Assembly (NCBI GenBank): GCA_003184365.1
Contig: NKYR01000027.1
Location: 124,001-188,000 of the forward strand
DNA: 64,000 nucleotides
Direction of reading: 5' to 3'
Source of the DNA: Evernia prunastri
Taxonomy: Eukaryota > Ascomycota > Lecanoromycetes > Lecanorales > Parmeliaceae
Within the stretch, counting starts at the first letter, position 1; each line of letters starts with the position of its first letter. Below the pieces are notes generated by a model. It was not told where the DNA came from, made no database searches, and worked only from the letters and a program-made list of their open reading frames with translations. Of the stretch, positions 58,179 to 64,000 are shown piece by piece. The position numbers and the translations under genes were made by a program.

Positions 58179-58969
58179 TTCTGTCCCTTGATTTCTGTTT
58201 GATTTCTGTAGATGGGCGGTTTGAGGTGTTGTCTGTCAAGCCCAATACAAAGGTAAAGGGCTAGGTACTCTACTGCGAGTCCGTGACCATGGGTTCATGA
58301 TTTGGTGGTCGATTTCATTGGTGCCCTTGCGTTGTCTCATTGCTAGACAGCACAAGTACGAAGCACTCGTTGTTCACCAACTTCGTCACTACTCACTCTT
58401 ACCTCAACTCTTGCTCTATAATTTGTAGCATATGAAAATTAGACATCATTAACAACCCCTCTGATTGTTGTATGGCCGCCAAAGTTGAGGGACTCGAGTT
58501 GACCCCCTGCACAAGTTTACAAAGATAGAATCTCAAAGCTTGACGTCTAAAATATCACCGGTTCGAAACAAACACAATTGTTTTCTATAAGTCTATCACG
58601 GTTCGCAACAAAAAGGATTTTGTGCCGTTAGAGTCTGCTAGCAGCTACATAGGCCACCAGGCAGCCGCCTCTAGCTTTGAATATAAGGTAGCCAATCGAA
58701 CCCTTCCCATTTCCAGGTTACGTAGGTACTTGGTTCCGGCCATGCATGTAGCCAACGCTCCTTTGGTCTGGCCCTTCTCATGTATACTAAATGGCTGTCG
58801 ACGTTCAACGGTTCAAAGGAAGCGTGACAGCAGTCGCTCTAGTGGCCGCCTCGCCGCTCCTGAGACGAAAGCCCCAGCCCCACTTCATCCCACACGGGAA
58901 CGTTGTCTCTCTTCCTCTTCACTAGACGACAGGGATCTCATACTCTCTCAAGGAACCAAACATACAAAG
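58179..58969. other. Divergent spacer
   Basis: 791 bases. An open plus-strand frame extends upstream of the next gene's chosen ATG (alternative ATG at 58742), so part may be its 5' coding end. Confidence 0.4.
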
Positions 58970-59725
58970 ATGGATCAGTCGCAGTCGATGTTCATGTCTA
59001 GATTGCCGCTGGAGGTTCGAACTATGATCTATGAAGAAGTACTTTGCAGACCTGTCGGTGTTGTTCATATCACAACCCGAAAGGATGGCAGACTGGGCTA
59101 TTCTAGGTGCAAAGCCGAAAACGGTCGATGTCGTGGCTTGGAATGCTTCCATGGCCCTAATGAGGACTTGTATAGCACATGGCGAACAAGGGATAAAGAT
59201 CTTTTCAGTACATGGAGCCCAAGCAATACACCAGATATAGCAGATGGGGGCATGGTAGCCTTACTCCAGAACTGCCGACAGGTGTCAGTATCTCCTAATC
59301 TGGGGCAAATTCATTTAGTGCTATATTAACGAAAAATCAGCTACACCGAAGCTATAAGCACACTCTATACCCGCAACACTTTTAGCTTCACGGAACTGCC
59401 GGTCTTCCTCCATTTTGCCTCAGCAATTTCACCCGAGAGTCTGAGCTCTGTTCAGAGCCTGCAATTTGAGTATACTTTATTTGGAGAATTATGCTACATG
59501 TGGCCATATCTTCATCCTTGGGGCGAACGTCGTGAATGGATGGATACGCGTCGAGTCCTTTCTAGCATCCTAGGGCTCCGGGAAGTTCGTGTCAAAGTTG
59601 ACATGCCGGCTAATGGATTTGACGAATCTGAGTATGCCAATGAGTTGATGAAGCATCTCATGGTGGGAACAAAGGCGAAGTTGCTCGTAGAAGCTATGCA
59701 GCTACCCTCAAAGCTTGGTGCGTGA
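58970..59725 (+). CDS. F-box-like (2EXR-type) hypothetical protein
   Basis: Exons 58970-59283 and 59341-59725 with a 57-base intron (GTCAGT...CAG); about 232 residues. The start MDQSQSMFMSRLPLEVRTMI followed by YEEVLCRPVGVVHI is the usual opening of these proteins. After the splice the CRQVYTEAISTLYTRNTFSF motif is restored, a hallmark of the family (old cell-surface-like CRQ...Y..NTF pattern). The rest is LRR-like strands. An in-frame ATG at 58742 could add 76 residues. Neighbouring genes at 57345 and 61468 belong to the same broad family, so this is a local cluster. Biochemical role unknown. Confidence 0.78.
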
Positions 59726-61467
59726 GAGGACATATTACGAGAGTATTGCCCAAAAGGCGAATATCAGGGTAGAAATCCTCAATCAGTGATTGGCAGTTGG
59801 ACCGAGGAGCAACCTCTGCATCATTCACGCCGGAGGTCAGGCTATGCTTCCGTGGTGATTTTCTTGATCTTGCAACGTGTAAGCTGTGTTTGTCAATGAC
59901 CGGCTCGCAGGCAGTGGTACCTGATCTATCCAATTGCGCCAGAAATATTTGAGGGCTTGGACTGAAATGACCAGACCCGAAATCTCCAATTCAGCAAATC
60001 AGCAAGGCAGTTGCGCGCCTTGTGAACAATCCGAAGGATCTCTCCGTTCTATCAAGGGCTGGGCCCATCAACACTGACCGTAATACTCACTTTGAAGATC
60101 AATTGAATGATCAATAACAGACGCAGCCCTACGGCAAGACAGACAATCATTCATTTCGCGAAAAAACGTACAGACAATCAAACAGCCCACTCAGTAGAGG
60201 CATTGGGCTTATGCCTTGATCAAGGCTAAGTCAGAAGGACTTTACGGGATGTAAATCTAACTACATCTCAAGGTCACTCACTTTATTTACCATATGGGAG
60301 TCTCGGTACGGGGCATGGTTGAGTCTTTCGGCGTTCATTACAGGAAGACCAACTCGCACCAAGAACGAGGCCCTCATTGAGTGGCCGAGATCTTCTTGGT
60401 GTTCTTTTTCGTCCTCTGGTGTTCCTCCACATGGGGTTGTTTCATCGTCTCTGTGCTTCTGATGGTAAGCACGGACCACCGTCTATCTCATTGACCAAGC
60501 TTTCGTAGGATATCCTGCAAAAGAAATACTAGAGTCAAGGTCCGTAGGCAAAGCTCTGGTACGATACGATGTTTCTCTTTATAGGACAAAGCCAGTGTTA
60601 CGGCAGCTGGACTCATACCTTTATAAAATTGCAGACCAATGCTCAGAGATCTTAAGATGCTTTTCAGCGCCAAAAACCCAGCCTGTGCGCTATGGCTATC
60701 GTGACTTCGTAGTGTATGCTCTCATATTTCGAAACAGGTTTGAGCAAAGCAGGCTCGGGATGATGGACCTCGCGCCACGTGAGGGGATTGAAGGCGGTTG
60801 ATGAGGCACTCACACGGCGTATCGAGAAGTAGTATCTTACGGACGAAGCTCGGGATACCCACGTTGGGTCATACTTGTGTTAGATAAGTGTCTGAGCTGG
60901 CATTGAAACGTTAGCATGACGTGACCTAGGTAGCCTCTCAATGAAAGCAAGTAGCTGTTCGCTTCTACATTCGAAAGGCATCTCGTAGATTGTACTCAGT
61001 GCCTCGGCTAAGTAGGCCTAAACGGACACGAGCCAGGCCAATGGATGATAGAAAATGATCAATCGGCCGCGGGGAACAGTGTCGGTTCCTTACTAGCTGT
61101 AACACGTGAGAGAGGATGTGGTCAGCTGGACAGGAGAGGAACCAGAGCAACTGAATCAAGAGCAGACGAAATGCCTGGCGAGTGGTGACGCGTTTCTCAA
61201 GAAGTGGTTCCCGCGAATCCATCCAAGCGTGCTTCTGGACAAGGGACACTTAGACATTATGTCAATTGGCACGAGGCAATACAGTTGGAAATTCGCGCGG
61301 CCGGGTGGGCGAAATGGAAATATTTGCGAGTATTTACCTGACGATCTCTTGAGTCTCATTACACTGCTATCCGCTGACCGAAAGGAGCATCCATGGCCCG
61401 TGCTCCCTCCCCTTTACCCCGTTGCTCGAGCTCACCGCCACCCATCCGCCCACGTCGCTCTCCGCTC
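59726..61467. other. Spacer with no convincing gene
   Basis: 1.7 kb. Short frames occur on both strands. The plus frame at 61106-61390 (ASGDAFLKKWFPRIHPSVLL) has some protein-like character but lacks an ATG start and splice support. Confidence 0.4.
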
Positions 61468-62715
61468 TCACTCCTCGTCCTCCCTGATTTTGAGCACATA
61501 CTTGGCTTTGCTTCCCGGTTCAACCTGCACGCGCTGTTGCAGCGTACTTCCCGGATGCAGGATCCTTGCCCAAACAGCGTACGCGAAGTCTTCCTGGCTA
61601 TGCGCAGGCCACCCCGCCTCCATGGACACGGCGCGTTTGGACATAACGTCTCTTCCTTCCTCCAACTGGACAATCACGGTCTCGGAGACGTGTACGTTTC
61701 TCACGAGCTGATAGATGTCCTGGGCTTCATACTTCGGATTGTGGAGCCAGTGCTTGGTCCACAATATGATGCTCAATTTTCGTAGACCGCTTAGCTGTTG
61801 CATGGCGGAATGCACTTGAACAGCACCGAACCTGCTTCCTGTGACGTACGGTTGGTTGAAGAAATCATTTGGGATGCTGAACTTTAGGATGATGATCTCT
61901 ATATTGCGGACGTCGCGTCTGTGGCTAGGATTGATGTTTCTGATCCACGATGTAAGTGCTTTGGCATCGATGAAGGTGAAGATTCGGTTGCCGTAAAGAA
62001 AGTAGCCCGCTTCATTGTGAAGATGGCGGCAGCTTTGACTGAATGCGATGTAAGGCAGCAATTGACGAACAGTAGTTCGCTTTGCGATCCAAACGTTGGA
62101 GTATTCGGTATTGATGCCTATGTAGAGACGTAGCCGCTCGACATAACTGGTGTACAATATAGGCGCGGCTTTTCTGACGATGACATCATTGAAGTCTCCG
62201 AGAAGCATTGTCCATATCGGTTCCCGTAGTTCTAGCGGGAGTAACAGAATATATGAGGTAGAGGGCGATTGGCGGTGCAGTTTTTGGTTTAGCCTGATCC
62301 AACAGTGTCGAAGGGTCTCCGGCAACTCCAGTAGCAGCAACAGGAGAGATAATACGATGGCCTCCGCCAATGCGAGAATGAGAGGTAGTGCCAGCACGAC
62401 CATGGAATACGGCGCGATCGAGTAGTCCACAACTCCGAGTAGTAAGCAGACTAGCTGCCAGACTGTGGATCCCATTGTGTCCATAGTTTGGCAAAGGACA
62501 GAGGTGAAAAGTATATTGAGAATCGTTGGCAACAAAGAGATGCTAGAAGTGGATGGTTGGATGAAAGGTTCTGGGGAAGGTTGGTTAATTGCTGGCTTAT
62601 CTACCGCAAGAATCTGGGAAAGGCGTTTGGTTGGACTCGTTTTAGTTGGTATGTAAATTTTGAGCATATCGCTTTGCTGTTGTGTGAAAATTTTCACTAT
62701 GGCCGTAGTAAGCAT
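61468..62715 (-). CDS. Membrane-anchored F-box-like hypothetical protein
   Basis: A single-exon frame of 415 residues from the ATG at 62715; an alternative start is the ATG at 62484 (MDTMGSTVWQLVCLLLGVVD). Two strongly hydrophobic segments lie in the N-terminal third (VWQLVCLLLGVVDYSIAPYS; VVLALPLILALAEAIVLSLL). The F-box-like block then begins (YILLLPLELREPIWTMLLGD), with FSQSCRHLHNEAGYFLYGN and NRIFTFIDAK, the conserved CR..H.E....Y..N.F pattern. Combining membrane helices with an F-box-like domain is unusual among these proteins. Function unknown. Confidence 0.75.
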   Translation of the reverse strand: MLTTAIVKIFTQQQSDMLKIYIPTKTSPTKRLSQILAVDKPAINQPSPEPFIQPSTSSISLLPTILNILFTSVLCQTMDTMGSTVWQLVCLLLGVVDYSIAPYSMVVLALPLILALAEAIVLSLLLLLLELPETLRHCWIRLNQKLHRQSPSTSYILLLPLELREPIWTMLLGDFNDVIVRKAAPILYTSYVERLRLYIGINTEYSNVWIAKRTTVRQLLPYIAFSQSCRHLHNEAGYFLYGNRIFTFIDAKALTSWIRNINPSHRRDVRNIEIIILKFSIPNDFFNQPYVTGSRFGAVQVHSAMQQLSGLRKLSIILWTKHWLHNPKYEAQDIYQLVRNVHVSETVIVQLEEGRDVMSKRAVSMEAGWPAHSQEDFAYAVWARILHPGSTLQQRVQVEPGSKAKYVLKIREDEE

Positions 62716-62817
62716 GTCTTTGTAGCAGTATTCCGAAGCAGGCTCGGCAGTCTAGAACTGACTTCACATGAAACAAAATAACAACATAAACAAGACACTC
62801 AAACCAACGCGAGCCTG

Positions 62818-64000
62818 TTATTGTGTCTTCTTGTCCCTGACGCTCTTCGTCCCCACTCGAGGCACTAAAGATAGCATCTGTTCTACCACGAAAACAATTA
62901 GTTCTATCATATATATACAGCCTCGCACAGCATGGTCCATCCACCCGAGGACCGGTCTCCTTCCTCTTGAAAAGGTTGAATCCACGAATTCGTAAGGCAG
63001 CTTCGCTCCCAAATGCTCTACGGCGACCTTGAGCCCGCTCGAGAATCCATCCTCGTGGAATCCGTACTTGGTCCAGGCGCCCGCATAGCTTATACCCCTT
63101 GTGTTCTGAATGCGTGGCAGAAGTTTCTGCGAGCGTATAGCAGCTGCATTGTACAATGGATGATGATATGTCCAACTACCCTGTGCAGATTTGGGCGGAT
63201 GGAGAGGATTGAGAGTCACAAGCACCATCCCATAAAGTGAGGGGATGTGCTGAAGAAGGTTCATCCAATACGTCAAGCAGACCGACGGAATGGTGTTGGG
63301 AGATGGGGAAGTGGTGATATAATTCCATGAGGACCAGGCAACGTATCTCTTTGGCATGAGCTTCGAAAGTCAGTGTTCCATTAAAGGGAAAGCCGGTGGT
63401 CTTGATACATACCGAGCGGTCTGAATGGAGTACTGCTGTATTCTTACTGGTTTTGAACCCCGACATGATCTCTTTTTCTTGGGCTGTGGCTATATCACGA
63501 ATGATCTCCATTGCTTGGTCCCCATGCGTTGCTAGGATCACATGATCGAACACATCTCTCTTACCATCTATCCGATTAACAGCTAGCTGTTCGCTTTCTA
63601 AGATGCTCAACGATTGGATTCCCGTATCAAGATGAACATGATCCTCGGGAAAATCACGCATTACAGCATCAATATACTGCCTCGAGCCGCCTACGATCGT
63701 CATCCACGTTGGACGAGCGGCCACCGTGGTGAGGAGATGGTGATTCCACATAAAGCGAATGAGGGTGATGGCTGGAAATTCCAACGAAGCTTTGTCTGGG
63801 CTGGTGCTCCAGACAGAAGCAGTCATAGGTATCAGGTAATCGTCGCGAAAGGCATCTGAATAACCTTCTTGGTCCAAGTACTCTCCAATACTCTGTTGCC
63901 GTGCAGGGTTCCCAACGTGTTTTGCTGATCCGCTGGCTCCGCTTATGTCGATCTCGCTTTCGTCCTCCTCGGAGAGTAGATCGAGCGCGAATTGATTGAA
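62818..64000 (-). CDS. FAD-dependent amine-oxidase-like oxidoreductase, 3' part
   Basis: Exons 63413-64000 (running off the right edge) and 62818-63360 with a 52-base intron (GTATGT...AAG). The visible part has 376 residues. It shows the middle and C-terminal halves of a fungal FAD/NAD(P)-binding amine-oxidase-like protein: AFRDDYLIPMTASVWSTSP, VGGSRQYIDAVMRDF, DHVILATHGDQAMEII and, across the splice, HSDRSLMPKRYVAWSSWNY. The family resembles the flavoproteins often found near cyclopropane-fatty-acid-synthase-like methyltransferases in fungi, but that partner is not in view. The N-terminal GxGxxG FAD motif is beyond the window. A hydrophobic stretch near the C-terminus (GCIYMIELIVFVVEQM) may touch membrane. 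Confidence 0.85.

Noticed and set aside
61106..61711. 201-codon plus-strand frame
   Set aside because: No ATG start, runs antisense into the F-box-like gene; only the first part looks protein-like.
1..64000. tRNA or rRNA genes
   Set aside because: Looked for tRNA T-arm-like GGTTCGA words by eye; matches were in coding antisense or lacked a cloverleaf. A tRNA scan was not possible here.

Overview
The window is fungal nuclear DNA, most likely from a filamentous ascomycete (Pezizomycotina; a Dothideomycete-type gene set is my guess, not proven). Nearly every gene that can be modelled is split by short introns, mostly 45-100 bases, with GTRNGY donors, CTGAC/CTAAC-like branch points and YAG acceptors. 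There are no operons or bacterial signals. Gene families are typical of this group: a velvet regulator, ferric reductase, a Ctr copper transporter, SAPS, an Ent1/2-type epsin, an erp38-type PDI and F-box-like 2EXR proteins. No tRNA, rRNA, CRISPR array or bacterial-type mobile element was seen.

Layout. 1-4.5 kb: the end of an MKT1-like gene (+), an ER protein disulfide isomerase (+) and a tiny HSBP1 gene (-). 4.6-7.1 kb: a rearranged, gap-containing array of 5'-truncated Tad-like LINE fragments (-). 7.3-13.2 kb: orphan genes (coiled-coil protein, an unknown 398-residue protein, a Cys-rich small protein). 13.8-25.3 kb: a SAPS phosphatase-associated protein (-), divergent from VPS60 (+), then an NRAMP metal transporter (-) and a formin-N-terminus-like GBD/FH3 protein (+). 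25.3-32.7 kb: a 7.4-kb stretch without a supportable gene, rich in degenerate short tandem repeats. It ends at a seven-exon velvet gene of VosA type (32.7-34.5 kb). 35.0-45.8 kb: an orphan membrane protein, a ferric reductase (-) and a copper transporter (+) sharing one promoter, an epsin and an acidic orphan. 46.4-56.4 kb: an orphan with a 28-base micro-exon, an F-box-like protein, a membrane-anchored Ser/Pro-rich protein, a small orphan, an alpha/beta hydrolase and an RCC1-repeat protein. 56.9-64.0 kb: a gene start cut by an ambiguous base, three F-box-like genes (one carrying an in-frame stop) and the 3' part of a FAD-dependent amine-oxidase-like gene running off the window.

Functional links. 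The clearest joint unit is the head-to-head ferric reductase/copper transporter pair. Their shared 948-bp promoter has two exact copies of the yeast Mac1 copper-response core TTTGCTCA flanking a T-rich tandem repeat. With the NRAMP gene at 20 kb, three metal-uptake genes lie in the window. VPS60 and epsin both act in endosomal/endocytic traffic. Most other neighbours are unrelated housekeeping or lineage-specific genes.

Limits. All gene models come from reading splice signals and protein similarity by eye. Start codons of several orphans, the 3' end of the SAPS gene and the LINE region (single N bases plus a 21-base N run) are uncertain.
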